Part shown: piece after piece, positions 46,846 through 56,261 of the stretch | Layout of the letters: every line of letters starts with the position of its first letter | Numbering within the stretch: position 1 is the stretch's first letter | Origin: Nocardia mangyaensis | Lineage (GTDB): Bacteria > Actinomycetota > Actinomycetes > Mycobacteriales > Mycobacteriaceae | Length of the DNA stretch: 64,000 nt | Assembly: GCF_001886715.1 (NCBI RefSeq) | Contig: NZ_CP018082.1 | Coordinates: 3,472,001-3,536,000 of the forward strand | Reading direction: 5' to 3' | Position numbers and translations under genes: made by a program | Notes under the pieces: generated by a model | What the model was told of the DNA's origin: nothing | Databases searched by the model: none | The model's input: only the letters and a program-made list of their open reading frames with translations

Positions 46846-49323
46846 CTACCGGGTGCGGCCGCGAACCCGCAGATCACGGGCGAGGTGGTCGCGCTGTTCG
46901 ATGACCAGGCGGCGCAGGGCGGACGGGGCATCGGTGTGGGTGGTGAGCCACGCGTCGACCTGGTCGAGTGACTCGGTGGCGGGGAAGAGGCCCAGCACGA
47001 CGCGGCGGGCGATCTCGATGCTGCGCTGCTCCCAGACGGTGCGCAAGACGGTGAAGTACTCGTCGTCGTAGCGGGCGATCAGGTCGCGGCGTCCGCCCGC
47101 GCGGAACCCGTCGATGACGGCGTCGAGGTGGTCGTTGGTGAGGGTGGTGTCGGTGAGCGCCGAGGCCCATGCGGCGGCCTTCACCGCCGCGTCCGGACGT
47201 GCCGACAGTGCCCGGCGGTGCGCGGTGCGGCCCGACGCGGTGGCGTCGCGGCCGAGCTCGGCGTCCACGTCGGTGGCATTCGCGGCGCCGGTGGCCGCGA
47301 GTGCGGTCCACAGTGACCAGCGCAGGTCGGGATCGAGCGCCAGACCCGCCGGCGCCGGCGCCTCGCCGAGCAAGATCTGCCGGATGTCGGCCGCTCGACG
47401 GCCATCGACGGTAGCGGCGGCCGCTGTTGCCCGTGCCCACGCCAGCTGCGCCCCGGCGCCGGGTTTCGAGGAGTGCATTGTGGCCCAGCATGATTCGAGC
47501 CACTCACCGCGCCACCGGTCGCGCATGCCCGCGGGCAGGTAGTGATTGATGGCGAAGGACGCGTTCGCGAGCACCGCGGTGAGCAGCGCCATGTTCGGCT
47601 CGGTGGGCGCGAAGTCACGCGCCATCCGCAGAAAGCGGTCGACCTCGAGTTCGCCGTCACGCACCGCGTTCCACAGCGCCGACCAGATCAACCCGCGCGC
47701 CAGCGGATCGGTCACCCGGTCCAGGGAACGCGCCACTGTGGCCAGCGAATCCGGATCGAGACGGACCTTGGCGTAGGTGAGGTCGCCGTCGTTGAGCAGG
47801 CGCAGGGGAGCGGGCGGCAGGTCGACCGGCGTGCGCTCGGCGTCGAGGTCGAGCTCCACCCGATCGCGGCGCACCAGGTCGCCCGCGGTGTCGAAGTCGT
47901 AGAGACCGACGGCGAGCCGATGCGGTCGCGGGTCGGTCTGCGCGATCTCGGCACCGTCGAGCGTGAGCGTCGAGACCCCGGACGTCTGTAGCCACGCGCG
48001 CGCCCAGCCCGCCAGGTCCCGGCCGGATCCGGCGGACAACTCGGTCAGCAGGTCCGCCAGCGTCGTATTGCCGAACGCGTGGGTCCGGAAGTACCGGCGA
48101 GCACCCGCGAAGAACTCGTCTCGCCCGACATAGGCGACCAGCTGCTTGAGCACGCTGGCGCCCTTGGCGTAGGTGATGCCGTCGAAGTTGAGCTTGGCGG
48201 CTTCGAGATCGGTGATGTCGGCGACGATCGGGTGCGTCGTCGGCAGCTGATCCTGCAGGTAGGCCCACGCCTTGCGGCGATTCGCGAACGCGACCCAGGC
48301 ATCGGTCCACTCGGTGGCCTCGGAGCTGGCCAGGGCACCCATGTAGTCGGCGAAGGACTCCTTGAGCCACAGATCGTCCCACCACACCATCGTCACGAGA
48401 TCGCCGAACCACATGTGCGCCATCTCGTGCAGGATCGTAGTGGCCCGGCCCTCGTACTGCGCGGCCGTCGCCGCACCACGGAACACGTAGGACTCGGTGA
48501 AGGTGACCAGGCCGGGGTTCTCCATCGCACCCAGGTTGTACTCGGGCACGAAGATCTGGTCGTACTTGCCCCAGGGGTACGGGTAGTCGAACTGTTCGGC
48601 GAAGAAGTCGAGGCCCTGCTTCGTCACGGTGAGGATGGTGTCGGCGTCCAGATGGCGGGCGAGCGAGGCCCGGCACAGCACGCCCAGCGCAACGGTGAGT
48701 TCTTCTCGCGTCCACGAGGATTCGACGCGGACGTACGGTCCGGCCGCGATCGCGGTGATGTAGGTGGAGATCGGCAGGGTGGGGGAGAACTCGACCCGCT
48801 GGTGCCCGCCGTCGGTCTCGACCGCGGCGACCGGCCGATTCGAGATGACCTCCCACCCCGACGGCGCGGTGACCACGAACGTGAACGGTGCCTTCATGTC
48901 CGGCTGTTCGAAGCACGCGAACACCCGGCGCGCATCGGCGGGCTCGTACTGGGTGTAGAGGTAGGTCTGTTCGTCGACCGGATCGACGAACCGATGCAGA
49001 CCCTCACCCGAACGGCTGTAGGCGCCGCTGGCCCGGACGACCACCACGTTCGACTCGGCCAGGCCGCGGAGCGTGAGTCGAGCACCGTCGTACGCCGCGT
49101 CGACCTCGACCCCGTTGACCGTCACGGACTCCACCGACAGCCCGATGAAATCGAGCCAGGTCTCCTCGGTGGTCGAATCGAACTCGACAGTGGTCGTGGT
49201 GGGGAAGCCGTCGGTGGATTGTTCTCGGGCGCCGGACAAGTCGAGGTCGACGCGATAGTCGCGGACGGTGACCGCGGCCGAGCGCGCGGCGGTCTCGGAG
49301 CGGGTCAGGTTCGCGGTGGACAC
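46846..49323 (-). CDS. pepN: Aminopeptidase N (M1 family)
   Basis: This 825-residue zinc aminopeptidase has the exopeptidase motif GAMEN and the zinc site HEMAH (His299, His303) with the third ligand Glu322 in LKESFA, the exact HExxH-x18-E spacing. It removes N-terminal residues from peptides in the cytoplasm. Length matches actinobacterial PepN. I chose GTG at 49323 with AGGA seven bases upstream; GTG at 49350 is an alternative. A hairpin and a short gene remnant lie downstream. Confidence 0.95.
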   Translation of the reverse strand: MSTANLTRSETAARSAAVTVRDYRVDLDLSGAREQSTDGFPTTTTVEFDSTTEETWLDFIGLSVESVTVNGVEVDAAYDGARLTLRGLAESNVVVVRASGAYSRSGEGLHRFVDPVDEQTYLYTQYEPADARRVFACFEQPDMKAPFTFVVTAPSGWEVISNRPVAAVETDGGHQRVEFSPTLPISTYITAIAAGPYVRVESSWTREELTVALGVLCRASLARHLDADTILTVTKQGLDFFAEQFDYPYPWGKYDQIFVPEYNLGAMENPGLVTFTESYVFRGAATAAQYEGRATTILHEMAHMWFGDLVTMVWWDDLWLKESFADYMGALASSEATEWTDAWVAFANRRKAWAYLQDQLPTTHPIVADITDLEAAKLNFDGITYAKGASVLKQLVAYVGRDEFFAGARRYFRTHAFGNTTLADLLTELSAGSGRDLAGWARAWLQTSGVSTLTLDGAEIAQTDPRPHRLAVGLYDFDTAGDLVRRDRVELDLDAERTPVDLPPAPLRLLNDGDLTYAKVRLDPDSLATVARSLDRVTDPLARGLIWSALWNAVRDGELEVDRFLRMARDFAPTEPNMALLTAVLANASFAINHYLPAGMRDRWRGEWLESCWATMHSSKPGAGAQLAWARATAAAATVDGRRAADIRQILLGEAPAPAGLALDPDLRWSLWTALAATGAANATDVDAELGRDATASGRTAHRRALSARPDAAVKAAAWASALTDTTLTNDHLDAVIDGFRAGGRRDLIARYDDEYFTVLRTVWEQRSIEIARRVVLGLFPATESLDQVDAWLTTHTDAPSALRRLVIEQRDHLARDLRVRGRTR

Positions 49324-49560
49324 GCTTCGATCCTGCCAGCTCGGAGGCACCTCCGGTGCCTCACGGTTCTGCTCGTCATAAGATGCCGATACTCAGATAT
49401 GCGCATTAAACAATGTAAATGCACCTGGCCGCAGCTTGTTCTGATGACACCTCAGCCAAAAGAAGCGAAGGACGCGGAGGCGCGCCATGAGATTGCCATG
49501 GGCGCGGGTCGAAATCCGTTGGCAGGATGGAGCGGATCAGTCAACGACGGAGGGGTATAG

Positions 49561-50376
49561 ATGACAATTCTCGTCACAGGCGCTACCGGGAACATCGGGC
49601 GGAAGGTCGTCGACCAGCTGCTCGCTCGCGGTGCCACCGATGTTCGCGCGCTCACCAACAACCCGGGTAAGGCGGCGCTGCCCGCCCACGTCGAGGTGGC
49701 AGAAGGGCATCTGGGGCGACTCGACAGCCTGCCCGCGGCCTTCGCCGGTGTGGATCGCATGTACCTGGCTCCCGCGCCGGAGTATGTGTCCGAAGTGCTC
49801 GCGATGGCGCGGGAGGCCGGTGTGCGGCACGTGGTCGATCTGTCCGGGGAGCCGGAGAGCTGGTGGGGGAGCGTGTGTACGGCGGTCGAGGGCAGTGGGC
49901 TGGGGTGGACCCATCTGTGGCCGGCGGACTTCATGGAGAACACGCTGACCTGGGCGCCGCAGATCCGGGAGGCCAGCAGCGTCCGCGAGCCGAGGCCCGA
50001 GAGCGCGAGCGCGCCCATCGCCATGGTCGACATCGCCTCGGTCGCCGCGACCATCCTGCTGTCCGACGGGCACCTCAACCGTGCCTATCCACTCGGCGGG
50101 CCCGAAGTCCTCAGTCGCACCGCACTCCTCGGCCACCTCGCCGACGCGCTCGGCCGCGACCTCTCCTTGATCGAGTCGACCCGTGACGAAACCATCGCTG
50201 CGCTGCGGTCGTCCATGGGCGAGCAGGCGGAATGGTACGTCGACAACGTCCTGATCGACTTCGATCCCCAGCCCGAGTCCCTGCCCATCACCAGCGTCGC
50301 GGACATCACCGGCCGTCCCGCGACGACCTTCGCCCAGTGGGCGAGCGACAACGCCGCGCTCTTCACCGCCGACTGA
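49561..50376 (+). CDS. NmrA-like NAD(P)-binding protein
   Basis: The 271-residue protein has an N-terminal Rossmann motif (ILVTGATGNIGRKVVDQLLARG) and the NmrA-like atypical SDR layout without the catalytic Tyr-x3-Lys. Members act as quinone reductases or redox sensors. The upstream 237-base region is locally A/T-rich around 49385-49430 and contains the promoter. A strong hairpin follows the gene. Confidence 0.88.
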   Translation: MTILVTGATGNIGRKVVDQLLARGATDVRALTNNPGKAALPAHVEVAEGHLGRLDSLPAAFAGVDRMYLAPAPEYVSEVLAMAREAGVRHVVDLSGEPESWWGSVCTAVEGSGLGWTHLWPADFMENTLTWAPQIREASSVREPRPESASAPIAMVDIASVAATILLSDGHLNRAYPLGGPEVLSRTALLGHLADALGRDLSLIESTRDETIAALRSSMGEQAEWYVDNVLIDFDPQPESLPITSVADITGRPATTFAQWASDNAALFTAD

Positions 50377-50387
50377 CCGCGCCAGGC

Positions 50388-50424
50388 GGCCCGGATTGCG
50401 TTCGGCCTGAGCGCGATCCGGGCC
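50388..50424. terminator. Terminator hairpin between NmrA-like and PfpI-like genes
   Basis: GGCCCGGATTGCG (50388-50400) pairs with CGCGATCCGGGCC (50412-50424) with one G-T pair and an 11-base loop. It lies between convergent genes, 12 bases after the first stop. Confidence 0.7.
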
Positions 50425-50501
50425 TGTGCGGCGAACCGTCACGTCCACGCGCGGACGAGCGAGCTGATCGTGCCAGGACGTGGCTGGAAACCCGCGCTCG
50501 T

Positions 50502-51065
50502 CTAGGTGGCGAAGTGCCTGCCCTCGGCGAACTCCTCGACGATCGCGGCGCAGAAGGCGGGCAGATCGTCGGGGTTGCGGCTCGAGACCAGACCGTTGTC
50601 GACGACGACCTCCTGATCGACCACGGTGCCACCGGCATTGCGGATATCGGTGCGCACACTGGGGTAGGAGGTCAGTGTGCGGCCACGGACCGCGTCGGCC
50701 TCGACCAGGGTCCACGGTCCGTGACAGATCACGCCGATCGGTTTGCCGGTGGCGGCGAAGTTCTTGACGAAGCGGACCGCAGCCGGGTCTTGGCGGAGCT
50801 TGTCGGGATTGGTGGTGCCACCAGGCAGGATCAGCGCGTCGAAGTCATCGGGACTGGCCTCGGCGACGGTCCCCTCGACGGCGAAGACGTCGCCCTTCTC
50901 CACGTCGTGGTTCATGGCCTGGATGCTGCCGGGTGCCAGGGACAGCAGCGCGGTGCCCGCGCCCGCGTCCTCGACCGCAGCGCGGGGCCGGACGAGCTCG
51001 ACCTGTTCCACGCCGTCGGTCGCGAGGATGGCGACGCGCCTTCCTTTCAGCGGTTGTTCGGTCAT
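50502..51065 (-). CDS. DJ-1/PfpI family protein (type 1 glutamine amidotransferase-like)
   Basis: This 187-residue protein has the nucleophile elbow with Cys114 in VICHGPW and the preceding DALILPGGTTNPDKLR loop, as in PfpI/YhbO. Such proteins are deglycases or chaperones in stress. A GAGGAG site lies eight bases before ATG at 51065. It follows a small hypothetical gene after 19 bases and is probably co-transcribed with it. Confidence 0.92.
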   Translation of the reverse strand: MTEQPLKGRRVAILATDGVEQVELVRPRAAVEDAGAGTALLSLAPGSIQAMNHDVEKGDVFAVEGTVAEASPDDFDALILPGGTTNPDKLRQDPAAVRFVKNFAATGKPIGVICHGPWTLVEADAVRGRTLTSYPSVRTDIRNAGGTVVDQEVVVDNGLVSSRNPDDLPAFCAAIVEEFAEGRHFAT

Positions 51066-51084
51066 GGTGTTGGCTCCTCTCTGA

Positions 51085-51342
51085 TCAGGCGCCGAGCAGG
51101 CGGATGTCGGAGTCGAGCACGGCGGCCAGTTCGGCCAGGCGGCGTTCGTCGCCGGGATCGCCGAGGCTGCCGACCAGGTCGGCGCGGGAGATGACGAGTA
51201 TGCCGCCACCGGCGTCGTCACTGCCGGAGTGGATGCCGACCTTGCCTTCCGACAACACCAGCCGGGCGTCGGGGGCGGCGGCGTCGAGGAGTTGGCGCAG
51301 ATCGGCCTTGGTGATGATCGCGTGTTCATTCGATTCGACCAC
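51085..51342 (-). CDS. Small hypothetical protein upstream of pfpI-like gene
   Basis: An 85-residue acidic soluble protein beginning at GTG with AGAGGAG six bases upstream. It has no recognised domain. Codon bias is strong and spacing to the PfpI-like gene indicates an operon. Confidence 0.7.
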   Translation of the reverse strand: MVESNEHAIITKADLRQLLDAAAPDARLVLSEGKVGIHSGSDDAGGGILVISRADLVGSLGDPGDERRLAELAAVLDSDIRLLGA

Positions 51343-51494
51343 GAGTTTCTCCTCTGCTCCGCCGGGACGGCCGTTGTCCTCCTGGCGATACCGCGGATCC
51401 CGGTTCCTAAACAGGATGGTGGCAGGTGGGCAGTGGCGGCTTTGTGTGCTCTGATGGAGTGACGACCGCCGCCCAGTTGAGGGAGGTACCAGCG

Positions 51495-51851
51495 TTGGCT
51501 GATGACGTCGACAAGCGTGGAAATGAGCAGCAGGCGTTCCGGCAGGCCGTGACCTACGGTGTGTCGGTGATCGCGGTCGCCGTCGTGGTCGGTGTGCTCA
51601 CGGCCGTGTGGGCGGCGAATCGCAGTGCGTGCGCTGCGGCCGATACCCGGCTCTGCGACGACGCGGCCAAGACCGCGGTGCTGTTCGGGCCGGGCGTGAT
51701 CCTGTTGGCCGGGGGGATCGGCGCCTTCGTGCTGACTTTTCGGCGGTTCCGCGCGGGGCGGAACTGGCGGGCCTTTCAGGGCGCCGGCTGGTTTCTGTTC
51801 GTGCTCATGACCGCCTACCTGGCGATAGGCGCGGGTTCGATCGCACGATGA
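51495..51851 (+). CDS. Small membrane protein, two to three helices
   Basis: The 118-residue product has three hydrophobic segments separated by charged loops and a cysteine pair (SACAAADTRLCDD) in the first loop. TTG at 51495 was chosen because GGGAGG lies eight bases before it; GTG at 51459 would add 12 residues. It ends before a very strong terminator. Function unknown. Confidence 0.65.
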   Translation: MADDVDKRGNEQQAFRQAVTYGVSVIAVAVVVGVLTAVWAANRSACAAADTRLCDDAAKTAVLFGPGVILLAGGIGAFVLTFRRFRAGRNWRAFQGAGWFLFVLMTAYLAIGAGSIAR

Positions 51852-51882
51852 ACCGGTCGGCGAGCCCTCCGCACGCGGACAG

Positions 51883-51920
51883 CGCGCGGGCCCCGATCCG
51901 GGGGGATCGGGGCCCGCGCG
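51883..51920. terminator. Very strong bidirectional terminator hairpin
   Basis: CGCGCGGGCCCCGATCC (51883-51899) is followed by GGGG and its perfect complement (51904-51920), a 17-bp stem. It lies between convergent genes, seven bases from the CsbD stop. Confidence 0.85.
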
Positions 51921-51926
51921 GGGGTG

Positions 51927-52100
51927 TCAGTCGCGGAACGTGTCCTTGACCTTCTCGCCCGCGTCCTTCAGGTTCGATTTGGCCTGTTCGCCACGGCCTT
52001 CGTTTTCGAGGTCCTTGTCATCGGTGGCGCTGCCCATAGCCTCCTTGGCCTTGCCAGCGAGCTCTTCGGCCTTGTTCTTCGCCTTGTCAGCGATGCTCAT
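51927..52100 (-). CDS. CsbD family stress protein
   Basis: This 57-residue hydrophilic protein is a CsbD-type general stress protein (AKNKAEELAGKAKEAMGSAT), repetitive in Lys, Glu and Ala. GGAAGGAA precedes ATG at 52100. Such genes are usually under stress sigma factor control. It fits the surrounding stress island. Confidence 0.9.
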   Translation of the reverse strand: MSIADKAKNKAEELAGKAKEAMGSATDDKDLENEGRGEQAKSNLKDAGEKVKDTFRD

Positions 52101-52197
52101 GCTTGTTCCTTCCAGACAGTTCGCTCGGCCACCGAGTGACCGTGGGCCGTCCGTTGGACCCACCGACCGTCTACCCGGGCAGGTGGAGTGCAAACAG

Positions 52198-52398
52198 CTA
52201 AGGGCGGTGCAGCCCCATCAATCTGGTCGCCGCGAACATCGCGGCGGCCAGTCCGGCGGCGCCGAGCGTCGCGAGGGGGAGCGAACCGGTGAGCGTCGCC
52301 AGTCCGAACAGAAAGAACACGCAGGTGGCCAACATGATGGCGGTGCTGGTCAGATCCATGCTCGTCGTACTCGTTGTCCGATTACGTGAGTTGGTCAT
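52198..52398 (-). CDS. Small membrane protein
   Basis: A 66-residue frame with two hydrophobic helices (IMLATCVFFLFGLATLTG and PLATLGAAGLAAAMFAA). Start ATG at 52398 lacks a good ribosome binding site; ATG at 52359 is an alternative. It lies upstream of the csbD gene on the same strand. No homologue recognised. Confidence 0.5.
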   Translation of the reverse strand: MTNSRNRTTSTTSMDLTSTAIMLATCVFFLFGLATLTGSLPLATLGAAGLAAAMFAATRLMGLHRP

Positions 52399-52568
52399 GT
52401 ATTCATGAGTATCCCGCGTGAATGGTTATCAAACCGTGATTGGTGAAACGAGTGTCGATGGACACTGTATCGACGTGTTTACCCTCGATATCCCGTGGGT
52501 ACAACGCGCGATCCGGACATTTTGTCAGGGTGGCAATTGTGTGGATCGGCAATATGTATGGTGAATAT

Positions 52569-52892
52569 ATGACACTGCGAAGGAACGTCGGCGCTACCAT
52601 GCTGGCCGCCGCGGCGGTAGCCGTGTTGGCCACCGGTTGCGCCGAGGTGGAGGAAGCCGTCAACAAAGGTGGCGACACCCCGTGCACCGAGTACATCGAG
52701 CAGGACGCGGACAAGAAGCGCATCACTGTGACGAAGTACCTCGACGAGGAACGCGGCAACGGCGGCGAGGCACCCGACCGGACCACCGTCGACCTCGCCA
52801 TCGCGGCCATCGACCTGATGTGTGGCGCCCAGGCCGACCCCGAAACGCCGATCCGCGAAGCCGACCTCAGCGGCATCCTGTCTCCGCGGTAG
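52569..52892 (+). CDS. Small exported lipoprotein, HdeA-like
   Basis: The 107-residue protein has a lipoprotein signal (MLAAAAVAVLATGC). The mature region (TPCTEYIEQDADKKRITVTK to AIDLMCGAQADPETPI) has two cysteines about 50 residues apart. This resembles actinobacterial HdeA-type acid-stress proteins, which are disulfide-bonded. The upstream 160 bases are notably A/T-rich. The resemblance is moderate. Confidence 0.68.
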   Translation: MTLRRNVGATMLAAAAVAVLATGCAEVEEAVNKGGDTPCTEYIEQDADKKRITVTKYLDEERGNGGEAPDRTTVDLAIAAIDLMCGAQADPETPIREADLSGILSPR

Positions 52893-52895
52893 CCC

Positions 52896-53759
52896 TCAGC
52901 TCTGGTTCGCCGATCGGATGATGATCAGCGGACACTCGGCACCGTGCAGGACCGCCTGGGCCACCGAGCCCAGCGCCATGCCGGCGAACCCGCCCCTGCC
53001 GCGGCTGCCGACCACGATCAGCTGGGCGTCCTCGGCGGCCTGGAGCACCGCGCGGGCGGGCCGGTCCTCGACGACGAGGCGATCGACCCGGACGTCGGGA
53101 TACTTCTCGCCGTATCCGGCAAGGCTTTCCGAGAGCACGGCCTCGGCCGCTGTCTGCATCGTGGCGCGAGATTCGTAGTGGTAGAACTCCGACCAGGTGT
53201 GGACCGCGATCAGGCGTGCGTTGCGGTGTGCGGCCTCGTCGAAGGCCGTGGCGACGGCGGCGATACTGCACTCGGACCCGTCCACGCCGACGACCACCGG
53301 CCCGTCGGTCGCGAACTCGCGCTCCGGGATCACCGCGACCGGGCAGGCGGCGCGCCGGGCCAGTGACGAGCTGACCGAGCCGAGCAGGGTCCGGCGGAAG
53401 GCGCCGAGGCCACGGCTGCCGACGACGAGCAGGCGTGCCGACTCGCTGTACTCGCCCAGCGCGAGCACGGGGGCGCCCTCGGTGATGGTGGTGGTGATGT
53501 CGGTGTCGGTGATCGCGGCGGCTCGGCTCGTCGCGTCCACCAGCAGGGATTCGGCGTGCCGGCGCAGCGCCTCGTGGTCGAACAGCGGTGCGGAGACACC
53601 GGGGCCGTAGTCCATCGGCACGTCGATGACGCAGATCAGCCGCAGCGGCGCGCGGTGGTGCGCGGCGAAAGCCGCGGCCCAGTTCAGCGCGGTGCGGGCC
53701 TGTTCGGAGCCGTCGACGCCGACGACCACGGGCGGATTCGGATTCACCGGGAGAGACAT
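52896..53759 (-). CDS. Universal stress protein, tandem USP domains
   Basis: This 287-residue protein contains two USP domains. Each has the ATP-binding pattern G-x2-G-x9-G-S: VVGSRGLGAFRRTLLGSVS near residue 125 and VVGSRGRGGFAGMALGSVA near 265. It resembles the DosR-controlled tandem USPs of M. tuberculosis such as Rv2623. Two DosR-box-like motifs lie 50-90 bases before the ATG. It lies next to a decayed DevS-type kinase gene. Confidence 0.94.
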   Translation of the reverse strand: MSLPVNPNPPVVVGVDGSEQARTALNWAAAFAAHHRAPLRLICVIDVPMDYGPGVSAPLFDHEALRRHAESLLVDATSRAAAITDTDITTTITEGAPVLALGEYSESARLLVVGSRGLGAFRRTLLGSVSSSLARRAACPVAVIPEREFATDGPVVVGVDGSECSIAAVATAFDEAAHRNARLIAVHTWSEFYHYESRATMQTAAEAVLSESLAGYGEKYPDVRVDRLVVEDRPARAVLQAAEDAQLIVVGSRGRGGFAGMALGSVAQAVLHGAECPLIIIRSANQS

Positions 53760-53784
53760 GATGTGTGCCTTTCTGTCGGTTTCA

Positions 53785-54807
<1,023 letters not shown>

Positions 54808-55218
54808 TCACAGCCGGGCGCGTTCGTCTTGCAGGGCCATCCCCAGTGCCGCGACACCGATGGCGGCGAGGATACAGACCGGTTGCAGCCAACTGAGTTC
54901 GCGCAGCAGCACGATCTGCGCCAGGATCCAGGCGACGAGCGCGAATCCGGCGGCGATCGCGGCGCGAGCGCACCGGTGATCGTCCTGCGTGGCGAGAACG
55001 GCGACCAGGGTCATCGGCACGGCCACGACCAGCGCCAGCCCTGTCGCCGCGAGCGTGGGACTCTGCCACGGCAGCCGGCCTTCGAGCTCGGCGCTCACGG
55101 CGAGTGCGCCGGTGGCCAGCCCGAGCGCACCCGCTGCGGCCCAGATCGCCACTGCGCCGCTGACCAGGGACAACGCCGTCCGCGGCGCGGTCATCCGGTG
55201 GAAGTGGGTGCTGATCAT
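54808..55218 (-). CDS. Small four-helix membrane protein
   Basis: The 136-residue product has four hydrophobic segments. ATG at 55218 was chosen; ATG at 55194 is an alternative. Both lack a strong ribosome binding site. It has no recognised domain. Two DosR-box-like motifs lie 36-72 bases upstream, so it may be part of the dormancy-type response. Confidence 0.62.
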   Translation of the reverse strand: MISTHFHRMTAPRTALSLVSGAVAIWAAAGALGLATGALAVSAELEGRLPWQSPTLAATGLALVVAVPMTLVAVLATQDDHRCARAAIAAGFALVAWILAQIVLLRELSWLQPVCILAAIGVAALGMALQDERARL

Positions 55219-55253
55219 GGATTCAGTGTCGTCGGTCGAAGGGCGTGCTGGGC

Positions 55254-55290
55254 AGGGTCCAATGTCCCCGGGCCCAGGGCCCTAGGTCGT
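55254..55290 (-). promoter_or_regulatory. Tandem DosR-box-like motifs upstream of the four-helix protein gene
   Basis: Reading towards the gene, ACGACCTAGGGCCCT (55276-55290) and GGGACATTGGACCCT (55254-55268) match the motif GGGACTTTNGNCCCT at 11 and 14 of 15 positions. Their centres are 22 bp apart, as at 53812-53848. The distal box shares 15 identical bases (GGGCCCTAGGTCGTC on the plus strand) with the other locus. Confidence 0.6.
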
Positions 55291-55315
55291 CTCCGGTCGC
55301 GCTATGCTCTTCCGT

Positions 55316-55404
55316 GGCGATGGATCTCCGCCGAGGCAGCCCCGTGGGAGTGTCTGAACCGCCCCGGACCGGGGCTGATGGTTCCTTCCCTCGCAAGGAA
55401 GGAG
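55316..55404 (+). promoter_or_regulatory. Fluoride riboswitch (crcB motif) with RBS-sequestering hairpin
   Basis: GGCGATGGATCTCCGCC (55316-55332) and, further on, AACCGCCCC and CTGATGGTTCCT (55375-55386) match the conserved crcB-motif fluoride riboswitch. Downstream, CCTTCC (55384-55389) can pair with GGAAGG (55397-55402), the ribosome binding site of the first crcB gene. This suggests translational control: fluoride binding would free the site. Confidence 0.9.
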
Positions 55405-55412
55405 TCTGTCCG

Positions 55413-55895
55413 ATGTTCGGTCGCCACGATCCCGATGCCGCGTTGCCGGTCGATCCCGATGTGGGCGTGCCCGCGCTGCACGTCCGCCCGTCGTCGATCG
55501 CTGCCGTCGCCCTTGGTGGCCTGCTCGGTACCGCCGCCCGATATGGGCTCGGTGTCGCTTTTCCCGAGACCGCGGAGCAATGGCCGTTCACGACCTTCGC
55601 CATCAATGTGGCCGGTGCGTTCCTGCTGGGCGGGCTGCTGGAGGCGCTGGCCCGCTCCGGCCAGGATTCCGGGTGGCGGCTGCGGGTTCGCCTCGGCGTC
55701 GGCACGGGCTTGCTCGGCGCGTTCACCACCTACAGCACGCTCGCCGTCGACACCGATCTGCTGCTGCGCGCGAATCAGCGGTGGACCGCGATCTGCTACG
55801 CGTTCGGCAGTCTGGCGGCCGGCCTGGTCGCCACCGTGCTCGGCATCGCCGCCAGTGCGTGGATGACGTCCAGATCCGCCGAGGAGGCGACATGA
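55413..55895 (+). CDS. crcB: Fluoride channel subunit CrcB/Fluc (first)
   Basis: This 160-residue protein has about four membrane segments and Fluc signatures: GGLLGTAARYGLG, TFAINVAGAFLLGG and GLLGAFTTYSTLAVD. Fluc channels export fluoride. A 35-residue polar N-terminus is longer than usual. GGAAGGAG lies eight bases before ATG at 55413, inside the riboswitch hairpin. It overlaps the second crcB gene by four bases. Confidence 0.95.
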   Translation: MFGRHDPDAALPVDPDVGVPALHVRPSSIAAVALGGLLGTAARYGLGVAFPETAEQWPFTTFAINVAGAFLLGGLLEALARSGQDSGWRLRVRLGVGTGLLGAFTTYSTLAVDTDLLLRANQRWTAICYAFGSLAAGLVATVLGIAASAWMTSRSAEEAT

Positions 55896-56257
55896 TGACG
55901 CTGTGGGTCGCGCTGGCCGGGAGCGTGGGCGCGGTCGCCCGGTTCGTCCTCGACGGGATGATCCGCTCCCGGCGCGCCACCGAATTCCCCTGGGGGACGG
56001 TGATCATCAACGTGACCGGGTCGTTGCTGCTGGGATTCGTCGTCGGCCTGGTCGTGTTCCGCGGTGCGCCGAGCGAGGTGCAGACGATCATCGGCGTGGG
56101 GTTCTGCGGTGGCTACACGACCTTCAGCACCGCCAGTGTCGAAACCGTTCGCCTGATCCAACGTCGGCGCTATCTCGCCGGGGTGACCAATGCCCTCGCG
56201 ACGCTGGTGGTGACCGTCGCCGCGGGGGCCGTCGGTCTGGGACTGGCCGGGCTGTGA
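55892..56257 (+). CDS. crcB: Fluoride channel subunit CrcB/Fluc (second)
   Basis: The 121-residue protein has four membrane segments with AGSVGAVARFVLDG, GTVIINVTGSLLLGF and GFCGGYTTFSTASVE. Pairs of unequal CrcB proteins usually form a heterodimer with fixed opposite topology. ATG at 55892 overlaps the first gene's stop, so the two should be made in equal amount. Both depend on the same fluoride riboswitch. Confidence 0.95.
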   Translation: MMTLWVALAGSVGAVARFVLDGMIRSRRATEFPWGTVIINVTGSLLLGFVVGLVVFRGAPSEVQTIIGVGFCGGYTTFSTASVETVRLIQRRRYLAGVTNALATLVVTVAAGAVGLGLAGL

Positions 56258-56261
56258 GCGA

